DNA of 64,000 bases, from the NCBI RefSeq assembly GCF_024713975.1, contig NC_091099.1, positions 14,179,501 to 14,243,500 of the forward strand, written 5' to 3'. The DNA comes from Paralichthys olivaceus. Lineage: Eukaryota > Chordata > Actinopteri > Pleuronectiformes > Paralichthyidae. Below, in pieces: positions 1 through 17,262 of the stretch. Each line of letters opens with the position of its first letter. Position 1 is the stretch's first letter. Under the pieces are notes generated by a model. It had not been told where the DNA came from, ran no database searches, and saw only the letters and a program-made list of their open reading frames with translations. Made by a program: the position numbers and the translations under genes.

Positions 1-1051
1 GTAAAGGAATATTATGTTTTAGTTACTGAATAATATTTGCTTTTAAATAACTGGGAACATTTACAGTCACATCAAATAGGTAAAAATATTTCTCTCTACT
101 CGAGCTCACTGTCAGTTCAGTCAAGAAGATTTCCTCTATATGACACCTTCTCCACCTTCTCTAATCAGCTGAATCAGTTGGATGTTTATAGTGATCAAAT
201 AGCCAATCGTGTTGTTACTGTTACTTTAAATCTGTTTTCCTCTTCGTGTGTCAGCTGTAATTTCAGTGACTCACTGTCAGCCTCCTCCAGTCTTTATATC
301 CAGTCTGGTCAAGCTGGACTAACTTGACTAATCTCATCTCATTCACATTCGCAACATTCTCTACATTCCATCAAACACCACCAGTGTCTAGACCTCAGCA
401 CCAAATAGATCATCTATGACATAACTTTCCTGATTGAAATACAATGTGTTGCTACGTGGTAGTATTCACTAAATGGTTTATACCAATGTGAACAAATGAA
501 CAGCCCCCCCTCACAGGGATTATTGCCGTTAGTGGAGTGAGCTAATAAAGCCAAGAACAGTCATTAAATAAAAAGTCCCACATGTTCTGATGTAATACTC
601 ATTTTCTTTATATTGCACATTCATGATATTTGCAGCAAAGAACACAATGACCTGAACAACAAGACGAGTGCAAAACATTTTCAGACAAGTTTCATGTCAA
701 GCAGCCTGATAATGTTCAAATTATAAAAGCTCAAATTACACCTTTTATGATGAAATAACAGTGTCCAATAAATTACATAGGAGGCTTAATACAGCCAATA
801 AATGGACAATGTCCACCACATATTAATCTCTTTTAGAATATATGCATATAACATATGCAGTGTTATATGTTGGTCCAACGTTTTACGACAATGCTTTGGA
901 AGTGTGGAAAAAATAAAACTTTCAGGATCTCAAAATCCTCAGTATCTTTTCAAATACATATTTCAGTTTAAAATGTGCAGATACAACATGCCATGATTAA
1001 GTTAATAGACCTCAACTCTAACAATCGACTCACAGCCACATTAGGATCCTA
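1..1051 (-). other. idh3a 3' UTR and downstream DNA
   Basis: This stretch follows the idh3a stop codon on the minus strand. It has no exon-like reading frame and is AT-rich. I could not find a canonical AATAAA on the minus strand here, so the transcript end is undefined. Nothing else was recognised. Confidence 0.5.
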
Positions 1052-4773
<3,722 letters not shown>

Positions 4774-4870
4774 CATCAGCTCACAGACCAAGGTCGACAC
4801 TGAACTGCGGCAGGAGAGGAGCCACTTCTTCCTCGTTTGGCTTCTACCGTCACGATCAATGTCACATTAC

Positions 4871-4883
4871 TGCCACCTGCTGG
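4871..4883 (-). promoter_or_regulatory. CTCF-type core motif
   Basis: Read on the minus strand this is CCAGCAGGTGGCA, a full match to the CTCF core pattern CCASYAGRKGGCR as I know it. It lies about 100 bases upstream of the idh3a start codon. Occupancy is not shown by sequence alone. Confidence 0.4.
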
Positions 4884-5867
4884 TGTTAGTCCGTTAGGCG
4901 CTGATTGTCAGTCAAGTTCTCGTCCTATAGTCACAGACTGCATACAAAGAAAAGTCTATGATATATATAATAATAGCAATAATAATACGTAGATATTATC
5001 TGTATTTTATTTTATTTTATATTTCATAGCAAATCTTATTTTTATTTGTATACTTTCTCATGAATTTCCCAAGCATGGATTATATTATTATCTCTACAGC
5101 AATTTCCCATATTTCAGTAGTGTGTGCACTGCATGACACGAGATGTACAGTTTCTCTGTCCTGACACATAACCATTGGGATATTTTCCTATGAAAAGTGT
5201 GTTGTTATTATAACTATAAGCAATTCTCTCTTCTCCCTTCTGTTCCTTGCTACCATCACCCTGCTACATGTATTGAATGAAAATATCTTCGTTAGGCTTC
5301 GTAATCCAAATTCTGCCGCCACTCTTAGTTTACTGCGGCACTCTCTTGTGATGCTGCCTGAAGTTTTGTTAGCTGAAGTTGACTGTGCATCGGATGCATT
5401 ATTTGAGAAACTGATATTTGTTAAGTTGCTGCTATTCCTTTTGAATAGTAAGTACTCTGATTAGATGGTTTCCTTTTAGAGTACTTCCTGTTTACTGAGT
5501 GTTGCTTTTATACTGTATGTTTTTCACCGGTTTAAACCATCCATAACATTCAACTTAACTCTACAAAATAAACAAACTGTCAAACATCTCTCCTCCAGTC
5601 CTGATACTTTAAACAGACCAGCTACCAAAAAGCTATTTTCTACACTTGGATTGTGGAAGGTTGTTTACTTACAGAATGCATATATGAATAGTTTAGAGTT
5701 CACAGATTCCTGTTGATTGGACACTGCCACTGCTGATCCTGTATAATGTGTCTATGGATCATTGAACTCATCTATGAGAATGTGCACTTATTTAAAACAC
5801 TTGTTCTTCGCAGATGTGGCACTCAAATACATGTGTGCCTCAGACAATTTTGTAGCATATATTACCG

Positions 5868-5880
5868 CCAACAGGTGGCG
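5868..5880 (+). promoter_or_regulatory. CTCF-type core motif
   Basis: CCAACAGGTGGCG on the plus strand matches the CTCF core pattern except at one degenerate position. It sits between idh3a and the LRRC61-like gene and points away from the motif at 4871. Confidence 0.3.
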
Positions 5881-6587
5881 CCAGTAGACTGTTACTGAGA
5901 GTCTACAAATTCCACCGTGCATGGCATCCTTCAGTGTGTGGCTCCTTTCTTTACTGAAGACACATTATTAATACACTTTCTTTGGCTCTGTATGTGTACA
6001 CAGGGTGTGCATCAGTATAAAAGTAAGAATTAGTCAAATACCAATAGTGAACTATACTTTTACACCTTTATAAGCACTGTATTTTCTACAGGTTGGTCAT
6101 ACACATAATAAAGTCTATGGTATAAAACAAGTAGAAACAGCTGGAACAATCATTCATTCACTTTTTGCAAAAGTTTACCATACTAAGAAAGCATACAGCA
6201 TGGGACACATTAACTCCCAAACGTATATCCAGCAATGGAAAATGGAAAAGAGCTCTTAATTCTTGAGCAGCATTAGCTCTCAGCATAAATTCATAAGTTC
6301 AGGCTACAACATGGCACAAAATGCACACCGTGCAAGTAAAGACATCTTTGAACCAAACTGAGGGGTGTCAGTATGGATAAAGGCTTTTAAAACACTTGCA
6401 TGTATTGTCCAATACCCAATGCATAGGATGCGATAAAGTTTCAACAAATGCCTGCACTGCAACACAGATAAAGTGGATCTGGCAAACATACTTATCAAGC
6501 ATTTGGATATAGCTTAAAAATTTAAAAAGCCTACAGTACATGAGACATAGGATATCATACAACGAAGGTTGTTGAAGTTAGCCCAAC

Positions 6588-9481
6588 TTAGATGGCATAC
6601 TGCTTCGGCTGCTTCTTCAAGCTCATTGATCTCTCAGTTTGAGAAATGACATGTGTGGCTCTGTTGTTGAGGAGTCTGCATTCATGAAGAACATCTGTAG
6701 AGAGTAAAATAAAGGACAATGATTACATAGACTACAATAAAGCAGACACGATGAGGTTGAGTTGACAGTTGATCAGATCACATGCAAAACAGTCATCCAG
6801 AGAACATCTTACCATTAAACTGTTTGTAGGCTTCTTCGATTATGGCGTTGTTCGAACGCTTTATCTCCCAGTAACTATCCTCCACCCATGGCTTGCAATC
6901 AGGACGTTCAACAAGTTGTCCATTCTTATATAAACCAGCTTAAGATTCATAGAGAAAGAAAAAAACACATTGCTTTAACTTTTCAGCCTGATAACGACTT
7001 ACTTGACCAGGAAAACATCACAGGCTGGTAGAGAACTATATGTATCTGGTCCTGTACATATATTCGTCATTCACCTTGACTATTACATAATTTATTCCTG
7101 TATTACTTATTTACTCCGATCACCTTAATCATTCAGTATTTATCTACGTTCTTACAATCGGGTTTCATAGCCGTTATCCTGTTCACTGTCCTTTTACATT
7201 CATACACACTTCTCTCTCTTTCTAATTTTAGTAAACTGCACTGATTTCTAACTTCCCGTGGGAATTGCACTGATGTCATCGTTGTTTTCGTTCTTGTTTT
7301 TACTTGTTGTCTTGTCAAGCTCTATGCGCCTTAGAATTGACCTCCAGGGACAAATAAAGTGGTTTTGAATTTGAATTGAATTCAAATATCTACAATGCTG
7401 TTTTGCTTAGTGTTTATTGGCTATTGTGTGTAGATTGATGAGTAAAAACTTTTTTTTTTTTGCATAAATCAGCAACACAAGGTCTGAATACTTCTTAAAT
7501 GCACAGTAAAAACATTATACACTTACATACTAGTTAAAAAATGTACCTTTGATGGTGTCATCAATGTCTTTGCATAACTGGTACAAGTCACTGCCACGTC
7601 CGACCACTCTTTCACCTACAGTTTAGACAAACAAATCCACAGACCTTGGGAAACATTCACAATTATTCGAGTTTTAATGCAATGCATAAGAATATATAAA
7701 AAAACATCTTACCATCCAGCACCTTAATGTTGGAGAACATCTCCAGAACTATGGTTCTATATGATGTGTTCCTGCACACTGACAAGGAGAGGCATTGTGA
7801 GTTCACTAATCAAGATTTACCATCCACTAAATTGTTATAGAAAAAATTTACTGAATAACATACCTGGATTAGTATAATTGTAGGTGTTGTCTTTAAAACG
7901 TATATTTTCTAGCTTTCTCAAAGACTGAAGGCAGTGAAGGCTCTCAATGCTGGTGAAAACAAAACACAGACATGATCATTTTACTGGGCCATAAAATATT
8001 ATACTTAATATTTTCATGCCAAACATCGATGTCGTAATTTTTGCCATGTTGACTTATTCATTAAGGTGAAGTATTCGTTACAGCAGTACCTGGATATGAT
8101 ATTCCCAGCTACATTTAAGTTCTGTAAACTGTCACAACTGCGCAGGGGCTCTGGAAGTGCAAAAGTAATAACATTAAATTAAAAAAACACAAAAAATGAA
8201 ATTATATAAATGATAGAATCTTACCAGAGCACTACAGATCAATAAAACCATTGCTCCTGAAATCTTACCTAAATTGGAAATCCTGTTCGCAGACAAATTG
8301 AGTACAGAAAGAAGCCGCAGAGACGTTAAAGGAGCCAAATTTGTGATATTATTTCCAGAGAGGTCCAGTTTCTCCAAATTTACACACTCCCCAATGCATC
8401 CAAGATCATGTATTCCTGTAAGACAAACAAAAAAACAATAATGCCAAACATTGATGCAATTTGGAAAGACCACAAATACTGAAATATTCATTTCATCTTA
8501 CCGAGACCTCTCAATTTGAGAAAGAGTATGGACTCCAGATCAAATTCTCCTGTTCGTCCCTTGAGCAGCACAGCGGTTACCTTCTCACAGTCTGCATCTG
8601 CAGAACAGCGAAGAGCGTTCACTTTTCTATTCTTATACATGCAAGAAATCTTACTTGTGAGTCAGCACCGGAGCAGCACCGTGCTGGAGGCACGCTGTCT
8701 CTTCCGTTTATGGTGGAGCATGAAAATAGCTTGTGCAATCACATTTAAATGGTAAATACGAATCCAAGCAAATCCCTGAATTTCATATGTGGCAGCACAC
8801 TGACAATATGCAGTTGCAGGGTCACAAACAAACAAGGCTGATGTGCTGTCGTGTGGGATGATTGTGATGTCTCAACAGTTGCATGGGAGTTATATTTGGG
8901 TTCCTTTTCCTCAGGCAGAGAAAGTCAGTAACTCTTGAGTGCACATGAATGCTGCTGCATGAGCCTGCTGAGACAAACCATCCTGCAGACATCCTGCAGA
9001 CAGCAGCGGCACACTCATCAGGTTAATCACACATAATGACGCTGGAGGTTCCCATTCATTCTGTCACATTTCCAGATTTACATTTCATTTCATTCGCTTC
9101 TGACGTAAATAACCTTGGTGACTGTTGCACCACTACAGCACGGAGGAAACAACGCATGCATCGTGTTGACACCTGCAGAAAACATCCCAAGTGATGGGGT
9201 TTAGTTGTAGCTCGTCCCCGGGTCATGTTGTTAGCTTCGTGAAGCTGCGCGGTGTCATGAGGGCGACAGCTGCTGAAACGCGGGGTGGGTTATTCCATGA
9301 AATCATTTGTTCTCTCTCTGGAGACGACACACGTAAACAAAATGTTGCGGAACAAACGACACCCCGTTAGCTTCACCCTAGCATAAGCCTTAGCATACGC
9401 CGCTAGCGCCTAGCATAGCGACGTAGCAACAAGCTACATCCATCACAACTTACCCTGGTCTTTATCTCGCTTCGACTCCAT
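6588..9481 (-). CDS. lrrc61: Leucine-rich repeat protein of the LRRC61 family
   Basis: Small cytosolic-type LRR protein with no signal peptide or membrane segment. The molecular role is not known to me. Coding exons (minus): 9481-9454, 8597-8502, 8415-8269, 8150-8090, 7949-7864, 7778-7713, 7615-7547, 6938-6813, 6694-6588. Phases close to 261 aa, against about 259 for human LRRC61. The match runs along the whole chain: KGRTGEFDLESI and LFLKLRGLG before the repeats, LRR units such as LEKLDLSGNNITNLAPL and SVLNLSANRISNLEPL, then LDGERVVGRGSDLYQLC (the LRR cap), and a C-terminal PWVEDSYWEIKRS plus EEAYKQFNDVLHEC. The start ATG gives MESKRDKDQD. It is tandem with idh3a and divergent from cib2. Human LRRC61 is, as I recall, a single-coding-exon gene on another chromosome, so orthology by position is uncertain. 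Confidence 0.88.
7025..7385. repeat. Probable non-LTR retrotransposon or SINE 3' tail
   Basis: Intronic segment ending in CTCCAGGGACAAATAAAGTGG followed by a short GAATTT/GAATTGAAT tail. It resembles the 3' ends of dispersed fish non-LTR elements that I recognise by eye. Class and boundaries are uncertain. Confidence 0.4.
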
Positions 9482-10865
9482 CGTGGGAAAGTTTGCCTGT
9501 AATAAATGTGGAGATCGAGAGCGATGGCGTGAAGCAGCGCGGCGACAAGACGAGGCTGTGGTTGTGTTGGTGTGAGTGTGAACCAGGCATCTGTCCCGGA
9601 GTGTCCACACGCACTGCTCCCGCAGCCAGTCACAGGCAGGTGGATGTTGGGTGAGACGGACCTCGGTGTCTGCGGCGGTTCAGCCCAGGAGGAGCGCACA
9701 GGGAGGGGGATGCTTTGTTTTCACCGGCCGCTGCCAGATGGAGACACGTCTGCAGAAAGTGTTGCAGAGTTTGGGAGTGAGATGTTGCCTCAGAGCAACA
9801 GGTTCCTCTGTGGCGGTGGAGAGTGGAGCGCTTGTAAACTCTGGGCAGTGACTGAGATGATCCCTGTGAGGATCAGAGTGAAGTACAACAGCAAACAGTG
9901 GGTTTACATCTGATCCCATCAAAATGATCGTATGTCAATGAGGGACAATGCACACTTAGAAATCTGATTATTGTAAATAATCTTAAAGGTGCTGTAGAAT
10001 CAGACATCATGTTATTATCGTGGTGAACATATCTATCTATATAGCCTTCATGTTTGGAATACCTGCAGTCACCGTACATTGCAGGTTAAAAGTAAGTAAA
10101 CCAAACACATAGTTAAAAAAATGTAGATGGAATTATTCAGTATAAAATGTAATAACAGTTATGTTATTATAATAGTCGTAATAACAATTATGTATTACAT
10201 GTTGTAAATTATTTAATACAAATGATCGTATACATAAATATTTACATATACAATCTATATTTTTACTATTAATATTTTGTTACTACCTCTACTACTACTA
10301 TAATTATTTCTTATACATATTATTATATTAAATTGTTTATTATCATACATATTATTATAAACAATAATAGTAATAATAATACAAATAACAACTATATTAT
10401 ATTAGTATATATATATATTATTATTATTATTATTAATGCTATTATTATTATTATACACAATGTACTTCAGCCTGAATATATGGACAGCTTCTCCTTTTAG
10501 CAGCAGGTTGTGTTTTTATTTATTTATTTGTTAGATTATTTATTTATTTACCTGCATCCTCATTGGTCTGTCTTGACTCCAGTGCAGAGCAGCCGAGGGG
10601 CTTAAAGAGAAGCAGATCAGTTTGCTCTCCCTGGACTTCGCTGTCAGACTCCTCTGGCTCAACTGGACACATCCAGTACAATAACTGCTCTTTATTTATA
10701 CTAAATGCTCTACAGTATTGCAGTGAGGGAGGACATCAGCTGTAAGGACACCAGAGACATTTCAGTGAGACTTATCCAGCGTCCTGGACTTGTCCTGTGA
10801 GGAGACTAAATGCCTTTCATTGAGAAAAGGCTCCGGATGTTCAAGCAGCAGATCACTTGATCAAG
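9482..10865. other. Divergent intergenic region, LRRC61-like / cib2
   Basis: This 1.4 kb region separates two start codons on opposite strands. From about 9200 to 9850 it is relatively CpG-rich and probably carries the LRRC61-like promoter. From about 9960 to 10550 it is extremely AT-rich, with runs of TTA/ATT and TTTA. An inverted CCAAT box (ATTGG) near 10562 and the following moderately GC stretch probably mark the cib2 promoter and 5' UTR. No coding exon was recognised. Confidence 0.5.
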
Positions 10866-13800
10866 ATGGGTAATAAACAAACTATATTTACTGACGAGCA
10901 GCTTGATGCCTACCAGGTGAGGGTGCATGTCTGTGTCTGTATGTGGATTATATATATATATATATACTGTGCATGTTCAACCCACCAGGATCACAAAAAT
11001 CATCTTAGAGGCTAATAAATCAATTGAAATTGTGCATGTGGAGCTTTGCTTATACAACATTATAAGAGATTTTGCTTATAATAATAATAATATTTGGTAT
11101 TGACCTATCACTCCTGATGGAGCCTCCATGTGCCTTGGATTTAAGTAAAAGTAGAGCAAAAATAAAATAATATAACATTTGTAGGAGAGAGAAAGAATTG
11201 AATTTATTTACTCATCTTTGGTCGTCAACACTGCTTAACTTCAATCTAAGAAGGTGGTCCTGTATTTCACATAAGCAAATAATAATATAGGCAATAACCA
11301 ATTACCAGTTGAAGTGTTATCATTTATGACTCCACTGTTTAAATACATTAAATCAAGTCTCACAGCTGAAGGTCTTGATTTCATTGCAAAGTGGAGGATC
11401 TGCTGTCGGTTGATTTATAATGTTCTTCATGGAACAATAATCCAGGTTTTTCATCTTCATGTGCACAGGTTTATCATGTGATTAGGTGTGGACTCAATAA
11501 TTGATGCCAAGTCAGAGTGATATGCTGTGAAACTCTACTCTCAGGAGACAGTTTGGTTCTCAAGAGCCTCTCTGGTTACTCCTGGTTGTTAAAAGTCCTT
11601 CTTAGAAATACTGTTGCTTTTTGTCTAGGCCTCACTTCAATATCAATCAATGTGACATCGTACTTTTTTGGATCAAATGTTTTAGATATACCACCTGATG
11701 CGTAATCAATTGACCAAAGTTTTGTAGATTCTCCTAGAAGAAATAAGATGTTCCCATTGCACTTTCTATATTTTCTATGTGTAAAGGCTCCATCATATTG
11801 TATGCAGGATACAAGCAGGCTGTGATATCATTGTCAGACATTGCTATAAATATTCACACACAATTATAATTAACCTGCATATCCTCAGTAGGCTTGTTTT
11901 AGACTTGAGGTGTCACAGTGAATGGGGTTCCTTGCTTTTATTTCTTCTTATATACATATATTTTCTCTGGAGCTCAGCTGGCCTCACACTCAGGAGACAC
12001 AGCTCAGACACAACTGGCACATGAGAAAATGTAAACTGAGGTGCTCTCAGTCGGGCTGTTGGATAATGCGTGTGCCAGTACATGCATGTCAGACAACAGC
12101 AGATCATGTTCCTCTCTGCCTCATCGCTCCTACCGTAAGTGGCAGGTGACAACACCCAAACACATTCCTCATTTAGAAGAAACTGGACACCTCAATGAGC
12201 GTTTTTACAGTAAGGGTTGTTCACATGACTGTCAGAGGAAAAGTAATGTTATTATATTTGACACACAGTTCTTTATCAAACTCAAAAAATGTGTTTTTCT
12301 CATTGCAGGACTGTACATTTTTCACCCGCAAAGAAATTCTGCGGTAAGTTTTATGAAGTGTAGATCTTGATTATGGTCCTCACAGACTGCATAATAAACC
12401 ATGAACATATCATCACCAAAACATATGGAGGCTATGTTTTATTTCCCTTTTTCCTCCATAGAGGAACTGGAGAGCAACACCATAACATCTGTGTTTTCTG
12501 ATTACAACATTTACAACATTCAGATATTGGATTTTGGCATAAATGCACACTATTGATGTGTAATCTTTTTTTTTTTTTTGGGTGGCAGAATCGTGATGAA
12601 GACAATCAGACATTACAAGAAGATTTCCGGTTTGTTTATAGATCTACCTCACCAGGAGTTTAATTAAACAAAGCAAAGCTGCACTGAAATTTGACTCCTT
12701 GTACAGTAACTGTCACATGTTTCAATTTGGCTTATTTAACAGATTTGAATGTGTTATTGAATCTTATGGTAATTAATCTTGAATTATTCAAAAAAAATTG
12801 TAAAAAAGTACAAACAAATCAAAAAGTATGTACACTAAACTTAAAAGTTATATCTTGATTTCGACAAGTTCATTCTGTGCAACCACTTGACATAATACAA
12901 TTTAAATTAAACATAACATTGTTTTCAATGTGTACGCGCAAAACGAAATGAAGCAAAACGGTCAAACACTGTCAATGATTGTTTAGTTGCTGCCACATTT
13001 CTTAGAATCACATAGAAATAATTCTCTCCTCTGATACATTCACAATCTTCTCATATCTTTCCGTCAATCTCACCATGTCGTCCTGCAGCATTATCAGGAT
13101 GTTACTGAAACCTCTGAAAGTCACGTTGACCTTTTGACTGTGGTGTTGTTTTCAGCACTGCCCGATGAAGTGTCACGTTTCTACCTCTGTCAACATGTGC
13201 ATCCTCAACACCTAAAAAATGAAATAAATATGAATGTACTCTTGGTGATTGCGCTGGGTATCATGGCTCACTGGGTATAGCGTCATTCCTCTCTTCCTGT
13301 GACTCAGTCCCTGGATAATGGGCATTTAAAAAAGACCCCTGCTTTTCTCTTTAATCAAATTGACCAGTGATGCTCATGTTTCAGTGTCTTTTATCAGGAG
13401 GTTCTAGATGCTGGACGATAAGCAGCAACGTAAATTAATTAAATGCAGATACTCAAAAATGTTGTGGGCTAACATTAGGTAAGGATAGCGGTGATGTGAA
13501 TCCAGGCATGCAGGAAGTTAGGGTCTGATTTGCCCCTAATGTGCAGTAAAGATTTTCGAACCTTGATGGAACCGTTAAGTTCCATGAGGCTGCACCATAT
13601 TTGACACAGTCATAGTTGCCAGTCCCTTGATTATGTCTGATTGTCTTCATCATGATCTCTGGGAAAAAAATATATATCACAATGTTAGAGAAAGAAAAGA
13701 AAAGGAACCAAGTTTTTTTGTCATACTAAATAATGAACAAACAAATGCACATGTAAACATACCCTCCTAATTCTGATTAAAAAAACAAACAAACAAACAA

Positions 13801-16800
13801 TGAAAATTACCTGAAATGTCAATAATTCAACACATAACAAACCTGCTTGTATAAAGAAAGGTGAAGATGCCTTTTTCTCACTAACTCAGTATTTATCGTG
13901 TTCGCCCTCTTATCACTCATCAGCAAACTGCATGTGTGATTGGATTCTGTGGTCAGCGGTGGACTGGAAGCCAAATGGACAATCAGCAGAGGCAAAATAG
14001 GGTCCTACACTTTATGTGACCTTCATAAAACACTGCGTGTTTCTAGCTGCAGCTGTTACATCACAGTTATGTAACATCAGGTTATCACTGGCCACCATGA
14101 GGTCACTGATTTGAACCTTTCAGCTTTATGTCTTATCCAGCATTGACACTGCAACATTCATTGTATCTTCCTATGTGTATTTACTATTTGTAAATGAATG
14201 CTACTGTTAATAGTTTCCTCATGATTTGCTATTGCAATTAAATTTCCAAGGAGATTTTAGAGGCAAATAGGTCAGAGAAGTCTCAAACCATTTCAAAGGT
14301 CATGGTGCAGGTTTACCCACTCATTTCCTGCAGTGCACGTATTGACCTCCATCTTTTTGTCAGGTTTATCTTATTTAATTATAGTAAGTTTGTCCTTTAA
14401 GACCAGTATTTCAGCTGATGAATGGCTCCGCTCTGGCAACAAAGGTATGCCATGACATTATTACTCATGAACAGTGATAAGCAGCCTCCTCAGTGATTCA
14501 CAATAATAGATTTCGTGAAATTGAAGAATTTTACAGCCCGAGAAAAGAGATGGACTGAAGGGAGAAAGGTTCAAAAGTGGAATAACTGTGTTTAAAGATT
14601 AATTCGATTTTTCTGGTCCAGCACACTCAGAGTTAGTTTGTTTCTACAGCTCCATGTTTTACCGTAGAGGAAATTTGAAGTAGTTTACTAAATTATTATT
14701 TTTCATTAGTTTGTCTATTCCATAATTGTTACTCTCTACCTGTGCTTTCTATAAATCAATAGATAACATGTAAGTAAATTGATCATGCTACTTATTTGTC
14801 TATGTCTCAGGTGTTTTGTTGTCGTTTGTTGAGTAAAAAACTTCAGCACAGTAATTGTTCTCCATCTTTTATTTTAGGTTACATGGCAGATACCATGAGT
14901 TGGCTCCACATCTTGTACCAATGGACTACACCAAGGAGCCTGATTGTAAACTGCCTTTAGCCTTGATAGTCAACATGCCAGAGTTAAAGGTAAAATAATC
15001 CTTTATATACTTCATGCTTATAGTCCTGTGATGTATCTCTCTTAAACTGAGTATCATTACTTACTGTTAATCGGTGTGGCTTATGTACAAGTTTTAATGA
15101 TTTACTGAACTGGTGTTATTTTTCATGTTGGCTCAAAGGTCTATTAACCGAGTGACAATCTTCCGATGCAGGTTCACAACTTTTTAAAATAAAAGTTCTA
15201 TTAGTCAGTCTGGTTTAAAACACTGCATCAATGAAAACAAGTGTTTTTCTTTTACTGTGTTGACCCTCACTGCCGTCAGGGCACTGTTTGCCTCTTTATT
15301 CAAGGTTTATTGATATTGAAAGTAACGTGTCTACAAGTCGCAACAAATTCTACACTGCACTTCATTGGGCCTTAAACAACACGCATACCAAAAGGACACA
15401 AACGTGGCACCCACTGCTCACGTGGTTCAATCAATACACAGTCTCTTCTAGAAGCCAGAATTGATTTTTAAACATCATCACACGTCTGATTGTATGACAC
15501 AGTGTATGAAAGCTAATGTGCCATGAGATGCTCTGCCTCTATTTCCTGATAGATGCATCCCTCCCTATTTTGAAGCCTCTGCCATTTGAAAAGAACATCC
15601 AGAAATTGTAGAAATGCCATGTCGCATTTCATCACCAAGGGTTTTGCTTAGACACTCAAAATGTGTCCTTGCTCTGGGTATAATTAGCACTCTTGCCTGT
15701 GAAATTCATGATCACAGGGGTGTGAGGGTGGCAAGAAGAAGATGGAGACCAGTCAAGCCAGGATTGATGAGGCCTCGGCCATACATGCTCACCCAAAGTC
15801 CTGTGCAGCTTCATTACCATAAATACATTCCTATCTCACTGGGACTTGGTTTTAATGAGCTGTGTTGAGTCGATTGGACTGATTCATGCTCCACTGACGT
15901 GTCTCTGAATATCCTATTAGAAATGACATTGCTTTAGATGGCTGTTTATCGAAATGCTGAGCTTGCAGTAAGCTCGAAGATGCTATCCTTACATCACACA
16001 CAGGTCTGCTTTGATGGCTTCAATGACAGCATAAATGCATTGCAGATTGTGCCAAATCAGCTAATATAAAACAGATATAAAACCACCCGTCACAACGGTT
16101 AGCAATAGAGGAAAAATATTGGCTTGGCCACATCGCCACAGAGAAGAAGTCAGCCTTTTTCAGATGAACCCTGTGATCAGCAGAAAACTGCTGCAGCTCA
16201 CATGTGAAACAAACAACAGCATATAAAACCTCATGGTCATAAGGCCTATGGTTCCTTATGCTTTTTATAGGACTCTTTTCTCATCCTATGAGCTCTATAT
16301 TGTGATATGCTCCTCGTAAGTCTTACTTTTGCATTGATATTGGCACTGGTGTATATTTAATTGTTGTTACACTCATTTGCAGGAAAATCCATTTCGAAGC
16401 AGGATCGTCGAGTCTTTCTCAGAGGACGGGATGGGAAATCTCAGCTTCAATGAATTCGTGGACATGTTCTCAGTCCTCAGTGAAATGGCTCCCAGAGAAC
16501 TCAAGGCCATATATGCCTTCAAAATATATGGTATTGCTGCATTTCTAAAGGATTCTCTATCATTTTCTTTTAAAGTTCCCAGAACGGTGTAAACTGAAAG
16601 TCAGCCATTGTTTGCTGTAACCGCTGTTACCCACAGATTTCAATGTGGACAATTACCTGTGCAAAGAGGACCTGGAAAAGACTCTGAATAAGCTGACAAA
16701 GGAGGAGCTGACTCCTGAGGAGGTGGAGCTGGTGTGTGAGAAAGCCATCGAGGAGGCCGATCTGGACGGAGACAACAAACTCTCCTTTGCTGACTTTGAG

Positions 16801-17262
16801 AATATGATAACTAGGGCACCTGACTTTTTAAGGTAATTAAATGTACCATACTGACAACAAGTAACATTTTAAGAGTGCATGTATAAAAGCAATATATCAT
16901 GTACACTTCATTTTATATGAAAAGCTGTGGGATTTTGAAAGCAGGCTGCATTACCTTTCATGCTGCAGCAATGTGGGCTCTGTGTCCCTCGCTACTTAAA
17001 GTTTTCATCACCCAGATATCTGATCATCATTTCCATCATTTCATGGCCACCCTCACATCATCACTTTACTTCTGAGCCTATTTATTATTTATATGTAAAT
17101 AACCTCACCGTTTTTCTCCACTGAACACATCTCCTAATTCTTGTGTCTTTATATTCAGATATACAGTAAATCAGTATGTCTACATGTGCAATGACCTCAC
17201 TGTTTCAATGTCCCTCATGTTGTTTCTTTTGTTACCCCAGTACCTTCCATATACGAATCTGA
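10866..17262 (+). CDS. cib2: Calcium and integrin-binding family member 2
   Basis: EF-hand Ca2+/Mg2+ sensor related to calcineurin B. It binds integrin tails and, in hair cells, TMC channel subunits; human mutations are linked to deafness. Coding exons: 10866-10916, 12309-12343, 14878-14989, 16383-16530, 16637-16832, 17241-17262, all GT-AG, totalling 187 aa, the standard length. The N-terminus MGNKQTIF is a good myristoylation site (Gly2). EF3 loop [12 protein letters not shown] and EF4 loop [12 protein letters not shown] both carry the Asp/Asn ligands, and EF4 ends in Asp rather than Glu, as in the family. The chain ends PDFLSTFHIRI, with the last seven residues in a tiny final exon. CIB3 is the main alternative; [12 protein letters not shown] and the location beside idh3a favour CIB2. 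Intron 3 (14990-16382) contains a possibly conserved stretch near 15640-16050. Confidence 0.95.

Larger units (their letters stand above)
4777..6587. other. Intergenic: idh3a promoter side and LRRC61-like 3' side
   Basis: This region contains the idh3a 5' UTR and promoter (from 4777), then about 1.7 kb without exon-like sequence, then the presumed 3' UTR of the minus-strand LRRC61-like gene. Two CTCF-type motifs lie at 4871-4883 and 5868-5880. No other gene or RNA was recognised. Confidence 0.5.

Noticed and set aside
9405-9435. RFX X-box near the LRRC61-like start (AGCGACGTAGCAAC)
   Set aside because: Only one half-site (AGCAAC) fits the consensus; the other half does not.
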